In this document: positions 21,420-29,300 of the stretch, in pieces | How the letters are laid out: each line of letters starts with the position of its first letter | How positions within the stretch are numbered: position 1 is the stretch's first letter | Origin: Microbispora catharanthi | GTDB taxonomy: Bacteria; Actinomycetota; Actinomycetes; Streptosporangiales; Streptosporangiaceae | Length of the DNA: 64,000 nt | Reading direction: 5' to 3' | Assembly (NCBI RefSeq): GCF_006334915.2 | Contig: NZ_VDMA02000013.1 | Span: 1 to 64,000, forward strand | The notes under the pieces: generated by a model | The model's input: only the letters and a program-made list of their open reading frames with translations | Told to the model about the DNA's origin: nothing | Database searches by the model: none | Made by a program: the position numbers and the translations under genes

Positions 21420-22106
21420 TCAGTCGGCGGCGTCTTTCCGCTGCTCTGCCCTGGGAATCCGGCTGGGCGGGGTGACCGGCCGGCCGTAGAGGATCGATAC
21501 CCAGGCGTTGGTGAGAACGTCGACGAGGACCTCCTCGTCGTCGAACGGGGGGACACCGGCCGCGGCGAGATAGTAGAGCCGTTCACCCATCCAGGTCAGC
21601 GACGCGGCGACGGCGCGCACGTCCATGTCCCCGAGCCGCCTGCGGGCCTGCGGGTCGGACTCGATCCGGGCCACGGCGGCGTCGGTGAACAGGTTCATCT
21701 GTTCCAGCCAGAGGGCTCGCAGCCCCTCGTCCGAGCCCTGGCTCTCCACGATCGCCATGAGGACGCCCGCGTTGTCGCGCCACAGCCGGGCACCGTCCCG
21801 CACCCCCGCACGCAGCGCGGCGACGGGGTCCTGCGACCCGCCGATCCACGGGGCCGCGGCCTGCTGTCCCTGTGCCACGGCGTCGCGCACCAGCTCACCG
21901 AGCACGGCCTGCCTGCTCGGGAAGTAGAAGTAGAAGCTCGCCCGGGAGACCTCCGCGGCGGTGAGGATGTCGGCGACGCTGAGGGTGTCGAAGCGGCGCT
22001 CCCGCAGCAGCTCGCGGGTCGCGGACAGGATCCGCTCCCGCAACCCGGTGGACGCCGGCTCCGCGGCCGATCTACGGGCCGGCTGCGCGCCGGGCTTCGA
22101 AGGCAT
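21420..22106 (-). CDS. TetR family transcriptional regulator
   Basis: This 228-residue regulator has an N-terminal TetR helix-turn-helix (RERILSATRELLRERRFDTL, SVADILTAAEVSRASFYFYFPSR) and a divergent ligand-binding C-terminal domain. It is divergently oriented to the aldo-keto reductase gene, which it probably controls, with a candidate operator at 22128-22148. The ligand is unknown. Confidence 0.92.
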   Translation of the reverse strand: MPSKPGAQPARRSAAEPASTGLRERILSATRELLRERRFDTLSVADILTAAEVSRASFYFYFPSRQAVLGELVRDAVAQGQQAAAPWIGGSQDPVAALRAGVRDGARLWRDNAGVLMAIVESQGSDEGLRALWLEQMNLFTDAAVARIESDPQARRRLGDMDVRAVAASLTWMGERLYYLAAAGVPPFDDEEVLVDVLTNAWVSILYGRPVTPPSRIPRAEQRKDAAD

Positions 22107-22127
22107 GCCCCTCAGGATACCGACGTG

Positions 22128-22148
22128 CTGTACGGACGCCTTGTACAG
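22128..22148. promoter_or_regulatory. Candidate TetR operator
   Basis: An inverted repeat CTGTAC-(9 nt)-GTACAG lies 22 bp upstream of the tetR start and 35 bp upstream of the chosen reductase start. The TACGGAC/TACAGAC/TTCAGAC heptamers starting at 22131, 22144 and 22157 also form a 13-bp phased direct repeat. Confidence 0.5.
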
Positions 22149-22182
22149 ACATAATGTTCAGACACAGTGTATGGTTCCCTTC

Positions 22183-23250
22183 ATGACACATTCAGATATC
22201 GGCATGAGGTACCGCACTTTGGGCACGAGCGGTCTTCGGGTGTCCGAACTGATCCTGGGCGCGATGACCTTCGGAGAGCAGGGCGGCGTCGGCGCGCCGG
22301 CGGCGGAGTGCCGGCGGATGCTCGACCTGTACGCCGAGGCCGGCGGCAACATGATCGACACGGCCGTCAACTACCGCGACGGGGCCAGCGAGGAGATCCT
22401 CGGCGAGCTGCTCGAGGGCAGGCGTGAGTCGTTCGTCCTCGGCACGAAGTACACCGTCTCCCGCGACCGGTCCGACCCGAACGCCGGGGGGAACCACAGG
22501 AAGAACCTCCGGGCCTCCCTGGAGACCAGCCTGCGCCGGCTGCGTACGGACTACCTCGACCTCTATTGGGTGCACATGTGGGACCGTGACACGCCCATCG
22601 AGGAGACCATGCGCGCGCTGGACGACGCCGTCCAGGCCGGCAAGGTGCTGTACGTGGGGATCTCCGACGCCCCCGCCTGGGTCGTGGCCCGCGCCAACAC
22701 CCTCGCCGAGTGGCGCGGCTGGAGTCCCTTCATCGGCCTGCAGGTGCCGTACAGCCTGCTGCAACGTGACATCGAACGGGAACTGCTCCCCATGGCCGAG
22801 TCCCTCGGGCTCGGCGTCACGGCGTGGAGCCCGCTCGGCGGCGGGGTGCTGTCCGGCAAGTACACGGTGTCCAGCGAGCACACCCGCCCGGACGGGGCCG
22901 TGCCCATGGGACGGCTGAAGGCCGAGTCGCTCTCGGCCCGCGACCACGCCGTCGCCCGGGCCGTGCAGGAGGCCGCCGACGACCTCGGCGCGACCCCGGC
23001 ACAGGTCGCGATCGCGTGGACGATGAGCCGCTCTCCCGCCGTCCATCCGATCGTCGGGGCGCGTTCCGCCGACCAGCTACGGGGCAATCTCGCCGCCGCC
23101 GGCCTCGCCCTCCCCCCTGAAGTGCGCACGCGCCTGGAAAATGCCACCGAGTTCACCCTCGGATTTCCCGGCGACTTCATCGCCCAGACCTCGCCGTGGG
23201 TGTTCGGCGCCGCGCTCGTCGACCCCCCTTCCGGCGCATTCCGGCGATGA
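22183..23250 (+). CDS. Aldo/keto reductase
   Basis: This 355-residue NADPH-dependent TIM-barrel oxidoreductase is of the YajO/Tas-like subgroup. It has YRTLGTSGLRVSELILGAMTFGEQ, catalytic-region NMIDTAVNYRDGASEEILGELL (Asp and Tyr), LGTKYTVS (Lys), YLDLYWVHMWDRDTP (His), and the C-terminal cofactor segment AWTMSRSPAVHPIVGARSADQLRGNL. The start is uncertain: 22183 is chosen, 22204 (MRYRTLG) fits family length, and no start has a good ribosome-binding site, so it may be leaderless. It is probably repressed by the divergent TetR protein. Confidence 0.88.
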   Translation: MTHSDIGMRYRTLGTSGLRVSELILGAMTFGEQGGVGAPAAECRRMLDLYAEAGGNMIDTAVNYRDGASEEILGELLEGRRESFVLGTKYTVSRDRSDPNAGGNHRKNLRASLETSLRRLRTDYLDLYWVHMWDRDTPIEETMRALDDAVQAGKVLYVGISDAPAWVVARANTLAEWRGWSPFIGLQVPYSLLQRDIERELLPMAESLGLGVTAWSPLGGGVLSGKYTVSSEHTRPDGAVPMGRLKAESLSARDHAVARAVQEAADDLGATPAQVAIAWTMSRSPAVHPIVGARSADQLRGNLAAAGLALPPEVRTRLENATEFTLGFPGDFIAQTSPWVFGAALVDPPSGAFRR

Positions 23251-23274
23251 GGGCCGCGTCAGCACTTGCGGCCC
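23251..23274 (+). terminator. Terminator of the aldo/keto reductase gene
   Basis: GGGCCGC (23251-23257) pairs perfectly with GCGGCCC (23268-23274) immediately after the stop codon. Confidence 0.55.
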
Positions 23275-23312
23275 ACATCGTTCTCCGGCCCGGCGTCGCC
23301 GCCCGTGTCCTC

Positions 23313-23888
23313 CTACCGGCGGAAGGCGGCGGCACCGGCGGCGGCGATCGCCACCGACAGGACCACGACGACCGTGAGCGTCCCCAGGGGGTTGCGGTGC
23401 CGTACGGGCGCGATCGCGCGCATGGCCGGCACGCGGGCAACCGGTGACCTGGACGGCGAGGGGGTGGGCCGCGGCGTCGCACGAGGGCGGGGGGACGGCA
23501 CCGCCACGGGCGGCCGGGGCGCGACCGCCACCCGATGCGGGGAGTGCCGGGGCGCCGGTGCGGGCTTCTCGGGAGCCGGCGCCGGAGGCTCCGGGGAGGG
23601 CGCCGGCGGCGGGACGGGCGTCGGCGGCGTGCAGCCGGGCCCTCCGATGCCGACCTCGGCGTGCAGGTCGACGATCACGTCGACGTCGACGCAGACGCCG
23701 ACCCGCAGGCCCGGTCCATCCGGATCGTCGGCCGTGGAAGACGTGCCGGCCGCTGCCCGCACCGGCGCGGGAAGCGCGGCGGCCGGCGTGGCCCAGGTCA
23801 GGGTCGCACAGGTGAGAGTGGCACAGGTCAGCACGGCACTGGCACGGACGAGCGCGACGGCCACGCGCGGGCCCGCCGTCCTGCCCAT
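23313..23888 (-). CDS. Exported Pro-rich protein with C-terminal membrane anchor
   Basis: This 191-residue protein has a signal-peptide-like N-terminus (VAVALVRASAVLTCATLTCA, processing near PAAALPAP) and a short folded segment with DVDVIVDLHAEVGIGGPGC. A long Pro/Ala/Arg stretch follows, then a C-terminal transmembrane helix (LGTLTVVVVLSVAIAAAGAA) ending in Arg-Arg. This is the usual design of a wall-spanning, membrane-anchored surface protein in actinomycetes. Its start follows the stop of the DUF4239 gene by one base, so the two form an operon. Function is unknown. Confidence 0.65.
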   Translation of the reverse strand: MGRTAGPRVAVALVRASAVLTCATLTCATLTWATPAAALPAPVRAAAGTSSTADDPDGPGLRVGVCVDVDVIVDLHAEVGIGGPGCTPPTPVPPPAPSPEPPAPAPEKPAPAPRHSPHRVAVAPRPPVAVPSPRPRATPRPTPSPSRSPVARVPAMRAIAPVRHRNPLGTLTVVVVLSVAIAAAGAAAFRR

Positions 23889-23889
23889 G

Positions 23890-24657
23890 TCAGCGGCCCT
23901 CGGGGATCCGCTGGAACTCGTGCAGGGCGCTCACGAACGCGTCGGGCTTCACCGCCAGGCCACCGCTGAAGGGGTGGGAGATGTTCCAGGCGAGATAGAC
24001 GCCGACGCCGAGCAGGACCGCCATCGCCGTCATCGGCACGAGCGTGAGCCCCCGGGGACGGGCCCCGGCCAGGAACGGGAAGACGACGACGAGGACGCCC
24101 GTGAGGACCGTCAGCAGCATGACGCCGGGAGGCAGCGCGGTGCCGACGTCGGCGGCGCGCTGCCGGCGGGCGGCGAACAGGTCCGCCATCCGCTCCAGCA
24201 CCGCGTCCTTCGCGTCGCGCGCCTCGTCGGTCGTGGCCGGCAGTTCGGTCACGCGGGCGCGCAGCGACTCCAGCCGCGCCGTCCCCTCGGTGCCGAGGCG
24301 CCCGGCCGCCATCTGCGGCCACTCGTCCTCGAGGACGTATCTCGCGTACTCGCGCAGTCCCTCGCGCACCTGGGCGGCGTCGGGGGCGGGGAGCGGCGCG
24401 GCGGCCCAGTAGGCCTCCACGAGCGCCTGGGTCTCCGAGTAGGTGTTCTGCCGCGCCGAGTCGGCCGATGTCCACGGCACGACGATCGCGATGGCGAACA
24501 CGAGCAGGAACAGCGAGGAGAGCATCGACCCGGCGTGACCGGCGGACGCGCCGCCGGGATCGCGATCGTCGGCGCCCCGGCCCAGCGCGCGGAACAGAAG
24601 GGCCGCCACGGCCACCAGCCCGACGGCCGCCGCGACCGCGAGTACGCCCATGAGCAT
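23890..24657 (-). CDS. DUF4239 family membrane protein
   Basis: This 255-residue protein has two N-terminal transmembrane helices (VLAVAAAVGLVAVAALLFRA; SLFLLVFAIAIVVPW) and a soluble central helical region (DSARQNTYSETQALVEAYWA to RMADLFAARRQRAADVG). Two C-terminal helices follow (MLLTVLTGVLVVVFPFLAG; AMAVLLGVGVYLAW). The layout matches the DUF4239 (bestrophin-like) family; transport has not been shown for it to my knowledge. The start at 24657 has GGAG five bases upstream. It is first in a two-gene operon with the Pro-rich protein. Confidence 0.8.
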   Translation of the reverse strand: MLMGVLAVAAAVGLVAVAALLFRALGRGADDRDPGGASAGHAGSMLSSLFLLVFAIAIVVPWTSADSARQNTYSETQALVEAYWAAAPLPAPDAAQVREGLREYARYVLEDEWPQMAAGRLGTEGTARLESLRARVTELPATTDEARDAKDAVLERMADLFAARRQRAADVGTALPPGVMLLTVLTGVLVVVFPFLAGARPRGLTLVPMTAMAVLLGVGVYLAWNISHPFSGGLAVKPDAFVSALHEFQRIPEGR

Positions 24658-24682
24658 GTCATCTCCACAGACACTTTGCTGA

Positions 24683-24716
24683 TTACTAGTAGTGACATGA
24701 CTATCACAAGAAGTAA
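24683..24716. promoter_or_regulatory. Nested dyad in the divergent promoter
   Basis: Outer arms TTACT (24683-24687) and AGTAA (24712-24716) and inner arms GTGA (24692-24695) and TCAC (24704-24707) are symmetric about one centre with equal 4-nt spacers. The region is strikingly AT-rich for this genome and lies 26 bp upstream of the DUF4239 start. It is a likely operator or promoter core; the regulator is unknown. Confidence 0.45.
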
Positions 24717-24805
24717 CCATTGACCAGCGAAGACGGGCAAGTGACGGCGCGGCCTGCCCCGGCGGCCTGGAGGGGTCGTGGCAGGATCGGCGCGGAGGTG
24801 AGCGC

Positions 24806-25468
24806 ATGCGCGTGGTGATCGCGGGCGGACACGGGAAGATCGCCCTTCGGCTGGCACGCCTGCTGAGCGGGCGGGGCGACGCGCCGGTGGGGCTGATCCG
24901 CGACCCGGATCAGGTCGCGGACGTGGAGGCCGCCGGCGCCGAGGCGGTGCTGTGCGACCTGGAGCGAACCGCGCCGGAGAAGGTGGCCGAGATCCTGCGG
25001 GGAGCCGGAGCCGTCGTCTTCGCGGCCGGGGCGGGGCCCGGCAGCGGCGCCGCGCGCAAGTTCACGGTGGACCAGGGCGCCTCGGTGCTGCTCGCCGACG
25101 CGGCCGGACGGGCCGGCGTTTCCCGCTTCATCCAGATCTCCTCGATGGGCGCGGGATCGCCGCCCGCGCCGGGGAGCGACGAGGTCTGGACGGCCTACAT
25201 CACCGCGAAGACGGCAGCGGAGGAGGACCTGCGCGCCCGCCCGCTCGACTGGACGATCCTGCGGCCGGGGCGGCTCACCGACGGGCCGGGGACCGGCCTG
25301 GTGACGCTGGCCGATCCGCCGCTTCCCTCCGGGGCGGTGCCGCGCGACGACGTCGCCGCCGTGATCGCCGCGCTGATCGACGCCCCGGAGACGCGGCATC
25401 GCGTCCTCGAACTCATCGGCGGAGGCGTGCCCGTCGCCGAGGCCGTACGGCTCGTGCTGATGCGGTGA
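24806..25468 (+). CDS. Atypical SDR family NAD(P)-binding protein
   Basis: This 220-residue protein starts with an NAD(P)-binding motif (MRVVIAGGHGKIALRLARLL) and has the GAGAVVFAAGAGPGSGA segment of NmrA/atypical SDR proteins. It then has FIQISSMGAGSPP and a degenerate YxxxK region (YITAKTAAEEDLRARPLDWTI). It may be a reductase, epimerase-like enzyme or redox sensor; the substrate is unknown. GGAGGTGAG precedes the ATG. It is single-gene and divergent from the DUF4239 operon. Confidence 0.85.
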   Translation: MRVVIAGGHGKIALRLARLLSGRGDAPVGLIRDPDQVADVEAAGAEAVLCDLERTAPEKVAEILRGAGAVVFAAGAGPGSGAARKFTVDQGASVLLADAAGRAGVSRFIQISSMGAGSPPAPGSDEVWTAYITAKTAAEEDLRARPLDWTILRPGRLTDGPGTGLVTLADPPLPSGAVPRDDVAAVIAALIDAPETRHRVLELIGGGVPVAEAVRLVLMR

Positions 25469-25694
25469 CGGAGAAAGGCCTCCCCGGGACCGTTACTCAT
25501 ATCGGCCCCACATGACAAGAGGCGCTAAATACCCAATCAGGCACTAAGCCATCTCGTTGCGGAAAAATCCCGAATTTGGGGGGTTCGTGCACCTTGACGA
25601 CTTTTTCGGGGTGACAAAGACTTCCCTCGACCTCGCGTGATCCGTTCCGGGCTGACCCCCCTTCCCGGACGGCACGCCAGATGGAGGAAACTCG
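25469..25694. promoter_or_regulatory. AT-richer leader of the carboxypeptidase gene
   Basis: This 226-bp region is less GC-rich than its surroundings. A TTGACG hexamer near 25593 is a candidate -35 element. I looked for a riboswitch because secreted enzymes in actinomycetes sometimes have one, and saw no convincing conserved fold. Confidence 0.3.
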
Positions 25695-28142
25695 ATGAGG
25701 AGCTCTCCCCGCAGGGCGCGGCGCTACGCCGCCGCACTCGCACTCCCCCTGGCGATCACCCTGAACGCCCTCCCTGCGCTCGCCGGTCCCTCTCCCGATC
25801 CGGTCCCGCCCGACCGGGCGTCCAGCACCGCGCAGAACGGCGTCGCGCTGATGCGCGTCGTCGTCGCCGACCAGTCGGGCGTGGACAAGCTGGTTGCCCT
25901 GGGCGTCGACCTGGCCGAGTACAGCAAGCCCGTCGACGGCGGCGTCGAGGTGCACGCCGTGCTCAGCCCCGACGAGGCGCGGAGCCTGCGCGACCAGGGC
26001 TTCGACGTCCGCGACGCCATCTCCGACCAGAGCGACTACGCCGCGAACCTGGCCGAGCGGCGCCAGGCGCTGGCCTCCGCGTCGGCCGACGCGACCGAGA
26101 CCGACACGCTCACACCGCTGCGCGCCGAGTGGTTCACCAGCCTCGACGATCAGCGTTTCCTTTCGGTGGAGGTGAAGACGAGCGCGACGGACGCCCAGAC
26201 CGTGCTCACCGCCACCTGGGACAGCGGCCCCGGCACCGCCCCCGACTCCGGCGGCACGGCGACGATGTCCCGCTTCACCGACGCCGGGCAGTACATGTAC
26301 CACCGGTTCAACGCGCCGCTGCCGATCACGGCGGCCCCCACCACGGTCACCATCACCAGCAACCGGGGCGGCTCGATCACCGTGCCGGTGACGAAGTGGC
26401 TGGGCGAGCCGCGCAAGGCGCCGAGCAAGCACTACGTGCAGGACTTCGTCGACCACTACATGGACCCCACCGAGGTCACCGGCCGGATCGTGGCGCTGTC
26501 CAAGGAGTTCCCGAAGATCTCGGAGATCGTCGACCTGCCGAACAAGACGAACGGCTACCGCCGCCAGGCGCAGGCGCAGTTCGGCACGGGCTCGGGGAGC
26601 GCGCTGGCGAGCACGTTCTACGTGACGTCCAAGGCGTACGGCAGCGAGGGCGGCAACGACGTCGGCGTCGCGCTGGTGAACCCCGGGACCGCCTCGGCCC
26701 CGCTTTCCGTCGCCGTCAACGGCAAGGACGTGACGGTCAACCTGGCCACGGACGCCTCCGGCACGGTCACCAGCACGGCCTCCCAGGTCGTCGCCGCGCT
26801 GAACGGCAGCTCCGCCGCTTCGGCGCTGCTGACCGCGAGCCTCTACCGGACCAGCACGGGCACCGGTGTGGTGGCGGCGGCCCCGGCGACGAAGCTGACC
26901 GACAACCTGAAGGCGCCGGCGAGCGTCTCGCGTCAGCCGTTCCAGATGAAGGCGCTGCGCATCGGCAAGAGCCGGAACGGCTCGAAGACCGGCGTGTTCC
27001 TCTACTGCCAGGAGCACGCCCGCGAGTGGGTGACCCCGATCACCTGTGTGGAGACCGCCGAGCGGCTGCTGCGCAACTACGCGCAGGACCCGGACACCAG
27101 GAAGCTGGTGGACGATCTCGACATCTTCATCGTGCCGACGATCAACCCCGACGGCGCCCACTACTCGATGTACGACTACAACATGCAGCGCAGGAACATG
27201 GTCAACTACTGCGCCGCCGACGCGGCGGACCCGGGGCGGCGCAACTCCTGGGGCGTCGACCTCAACCGCAACTTCTCGGTGGGCAGCGTCCGCGACGGAT
27301 ACAACGGCGGCTCGACCACCTGCACCAGCGACACCTTCGCCGGGCCGGCGGAGCTGTCGGAGCCGGAGACACGCAACGAGGTGTGGCTCACGGAGAAGTT
27401 CCCGAACATCAAGTTCGCGATGAACACCCACTCCTACGGCGGCTACTTCATGTGGCCTCCCGGGGCGTACAAGACCGCGGGACGGGAGACGCTGCCGCGG
27501 ACGGACCTCGGCACGGAGGAGTACTTCTGGAACGCCTCCACCCACATCCTGTCCGCCGTCCAGGGCTGGCGCGGCACGGCCATCTGGCCGGGACGCACCG
27601 GCCCGGTGATCGACGTGCTGTACTCGGCGGCCGGCAACAGCGCCGACGAGTTCTGGTACAACAAGGGCATCATCGGCTGGGACTTCGAGGTCGGCGCCGA
27701 CGTCTACGACCAGGCGACCAAGCAGTACCTCGCGGTCGGCTTCCAGCCTCCATTCGAGGAGGGCCACGAGGAGGCGATGGAGTTCTCCAACGGCCAGATC
27801 GGCATCCTCGAGGTCGCCCGCGCCTACGACAAGGACAGGCAACGGCCCGATTCGACGCTCGTGGTGACCGGCAGGACCGACACCTCGACGACGTTCACCT
27901 TCAATGTGGACGAGCCGGCGAACGTCTACTACACCCTCGACGGCAGCCGGCCGACGCTGAGCTCGCCCAAGCTGACCTCTTCGGGCATGCGTGAGGGCGC
28001 CGCGAAGATCTCGATCGACAAGACCACCGAGGTGCACTGGTTCGCCATGGACCTCGCGGGCAACGTCGAGAAGAACTACAAGCCGGACGGCAACGGCAAG
28101 AACTACGGCAAGGAGACCGTCACGGTCGGCGGCAAGCCCTGA
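25695..28142 (+). CDS. Secreted zinc carboxypeptidase (M14)
   Basis: This 815-residue exoenzyme removes C-terminal residues from peptides. It has a signal peptide (MRSSPRRARRYAAALALPLA, processing near ALAG) and an N-terminal region with propeptide character to about residue 250. The M14 catalytic domain has the zinc ligands in CQEHAREWVTP (HxxE) and NTHSYGGYF (His), the substrate-binding VDLNRNF and catalytic Glu in GWDFEVGADVY. A beta-sandwich insertion (VAVNGKDVTVNLATDASGTV) sits before the zinc motif. The C-terminal domain has YYTLDGSRPTLSSP, as in chitobiase-type C-terminal modules. The ribosome-binding site GGAGG is well placed. Confidence 0.93.
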   Translation: MRSSPRRARRYAAALALPLAITLNALPALAGPSPDPVPPDRASSTAQNGVALMRVVVADQSGVDKLVALGVDLAEYSKPVDGGVEVHAVLSPDEARSLRDQGFDVRDAISDQSDYAANLAERRQALASASADATETDTLTPLRAEWFTSLDDQRFLSVEVKTSATDAQTVLTATWDSGPGTAPDSGGTATMSRFTDAGQYMYHRFNAPLPITAAPTTVTITSNRGGSITVPVTKWLGEPRKAPSKHYVQDFVDHYMDPTEVTGRIVALSKEFPKISEIVDLPNKTNGYRRQAQAQFGTGSGSALASTFYVTSKAYGSEGGNDVGVALVNPGTASAPLSVAVNGKDVTVNLATDASGTVTSTASQVVAALNGSSAASALLTASLYRTSTGTGVVAAAPATKLTDNLKAPASVSRQPFQMKALRIGKSRNGSKTGVFLYCQEHAREWVTPITCVETAERLLRNYAQDPDTRKLVDDLDIFIVPTINPDGAHYSMYDYNMQRRNMVNYCAADAADPGRRNSWGVDLNRNFSVGSVRDGYNGGSTTCTSDTFAGPAELSEPETRNEVWLTEKFPNIKFAMNTHSYGGYFMWPPGAYKTAGRETLPRTDLGTEEYFWNASTHILSAVQGWRGTAIWPGRTGPVIDVLYSAAGNSADEFWYNKGIIGWDFEVGADVYDQATKQYLAVGFQPPFEEGHEEAMEFSNGQIGILEVARAYDKDRQRPDSTLVVTGRTDTSTTFTFNVDEPANVYYTLDGSRPTLSSPKLTSSGMREGAAKISIDKTTEVHWFAMDLAGNVEKNYKPDGNGKNYGKETVTVGGKP

Positions 28143-28158
28143 CCGTCGCGTTCCACGA

Positions 28159-28194
28159 TGGCCGCCGGCCGGGGACTTCCCCGGCCGGCGGCCA
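28159..28194 (+). terminator. Strong terminator of the carboxypeptidase gene
   Basis: A perfect 16-bp stem (28159-28174 with 28179-28194) closes on a four-base ACTT loop 16 nt after the stop codon. Confidence 0.8.
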
Positions 28195-28331
28195 CCGTCG
28201 TTCGCCCCTGGGGATGGTTCAGGACGAGGTGACGCAGGGTTAGGAAATCCTGACGTAGCGGATTGTTGACCGGGCGGTCAATCAGGCACACCGTCGGGTC
28301 ATAGGTCACCTCTCCCCGTACGGAGGCACGG

Positions 28332-28676
28332 ATGGATCTCACGAGATCGTTGTCCGACATCGTCGCCCTCGTCGCCGGGCTGGTCGCGGTGCTCGCACCG
28401 TTCTTCTGGGCCGACGCCCAGGCGGCCACGCAGCCACTGCTCATTCTCGGCGCCCTGCTCGTCGTCTCCGCCCTGTGGTCCATCCTGGGCGCGGGCGGCG
28501 CCAGCTCCTGGGTGACCGCGGCGTTCGGCGCCCTGCTGTTCGTCTCCCCTTGGGCGTTCGGCTTCGACGGCGACTCCGCCTCGGCGTGGACCGCCTGGAT
28601 CACCGGCGCCGTCACCGTCGTCGTCGGCCTGCTGACCGTCCTGCAGGTGCGCGGCCGCACGACCGTCGCCGCCTGA
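28332..28676 (+). CDS. SPW repeat membrane protein
   Basis: This 114-residue protein has four short hydrophobic helices in two similar halves. Its VSPWAFGF segment carries the Ser-Pro-Trp signature; the first half has the variant LAPFFWA. The family is of unknown function. It appears monocistronic and is flanked by hairpins. Confidence 0.85.
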   Translation: MDLTRSLSDIVALVAGLVAVLAPFFWADAQAATQPLLILGALLVVSALWSILGAGGASSWVTAAFGALLFVSPWAFGFDGDSASAWTAWITGAVTVVVGLLTVLQVRGRTTVAA

Positions 28677-28695
28677 CCCCACCCACCCCGACATC

Positions 28696-28750
28696 GCGTG
28701 CGGCCCCGCCGCCTGTCGCCCCTCCGGCGACCGGCGGCGGGGCCGCACGC
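28696..28750 (+). terminator. Terminator of the SPW gene
   Basis: An 18-bp perfect stem (28696-28713 with 28733-28750) is followed by CTTTCC. It starts 19 nt after the SPW stop. Confidence 0.8.
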
Positions 28751-28841
28751 CTTTCCGGCCTTTCCGGTTCTCACGGTCGACAGGAGCGATGAACAGGGGC
28801 CTCACCTGCGCCTGGACCAGAGTCGCGCTTATCACCCCGTA

Positions 28842-28898
28842 GGCGATATGTCGCCCCTTGACTTTGGCGCGATCTCCGCTCAATCTGTTGCGTATAGC
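28842..28898 (+). promoter_or_regulatory. Promoter/operator region of the Rieske ferredoxin operon
   Basis: TTGACT (28858-28863) and CAATCT (28881-28886) with a 17-bp spacer form a plausible promoter. A perfect palindrome GGCGA-TATG-TCGCC (28842-28855) lies just upstream. TTGCGTATAGC (28888-28898) lies at the expected transcription start. The latter matches TTGCGCATATC at 31390-31400, between the IclR and choline dehydrogenase genes, at 9 of 11 bases. Confidence 0.45.
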
Positions 28899-28935
28899 GC
28901 TTCCTGTTCCACCTTACGAAACTGGAAACTCCCGC

Positions 28936-29283
28936 ATGATTCCTGCGTGCCCCCTCGCCGCCCTGCCCAGGGGTGAGGCCCTCCGAATCGAGACAGATCC
29001 CCCGATCGCCGTCTTTCACACCGAGGACGGTGAACTGTACGCGGTGGACGACACCTGCACGCATCAGGACGCCTCGCTCGCGGACGGGTGGCTGGAAGGA
29101 TGCGAGGTGGAGTGCCCCCTGCACGCGTCGCGCTTCGACCTGCGCACGGGCCGGGTGGACGCTCCTCCCGCGAAGCTGCCGGTGCGCACCCACCAGGTGG
29201 TGGTCCGGGACGAGACCGTCTACGTCGTGCCGTCGGACCTGCCGCCGAACCTCCCGCCCGGCGTCCGCACCGGTTCGGCCTGA
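28936..29283 (+). CDS. Rieske-type [2Fe-2S] ferredoxin
   Basis: This 115-residue electron carrier binds a Rieske cluster through CTHQDASLADG (Cys-x-His) and CPLHASRFD (Cys-x-x-His). The fold is the small dioxygenase-ferredoxin type, ending in VRTHQVVVRDETVYV. It should pass electrons from the downstream FAD reductase to a Rieske oxygenase that is not encoded in this window. The start at 28936 gives the family-typical length; no strong ribosome-binding site is visible, so an upstream start at 28858 cannot be excluded. Confidence 0.88.
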   Translation: MIPACPLAALPRGEALRIETDPPIAVFHTEDGELYAVDDTCTHQDASLADGWLEGCEVECPLHASRFDLRTGRVDAPPAKLPVRTHQVVVRDETVYVVPSDLPPNLPPGVRTGSA

Positions 29284-29300
29284 GACGTCGTGAGGGTGCC

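Noticed and set aside
25469..25694. Riboswitch (for example cyclic-di-AMP type) before the secreted carboxypeptidase
   Set aside because: I could not find the conserved core or paired stems; the region is merely AT-richer.
25497..28037. Long minus-strand open frame opposite the carboxypeptidase
   Set aside because: The plus strand has a signal peptide and full M14 active-site motifs; the minus frame is compositionally biased and has no recognisable domain.
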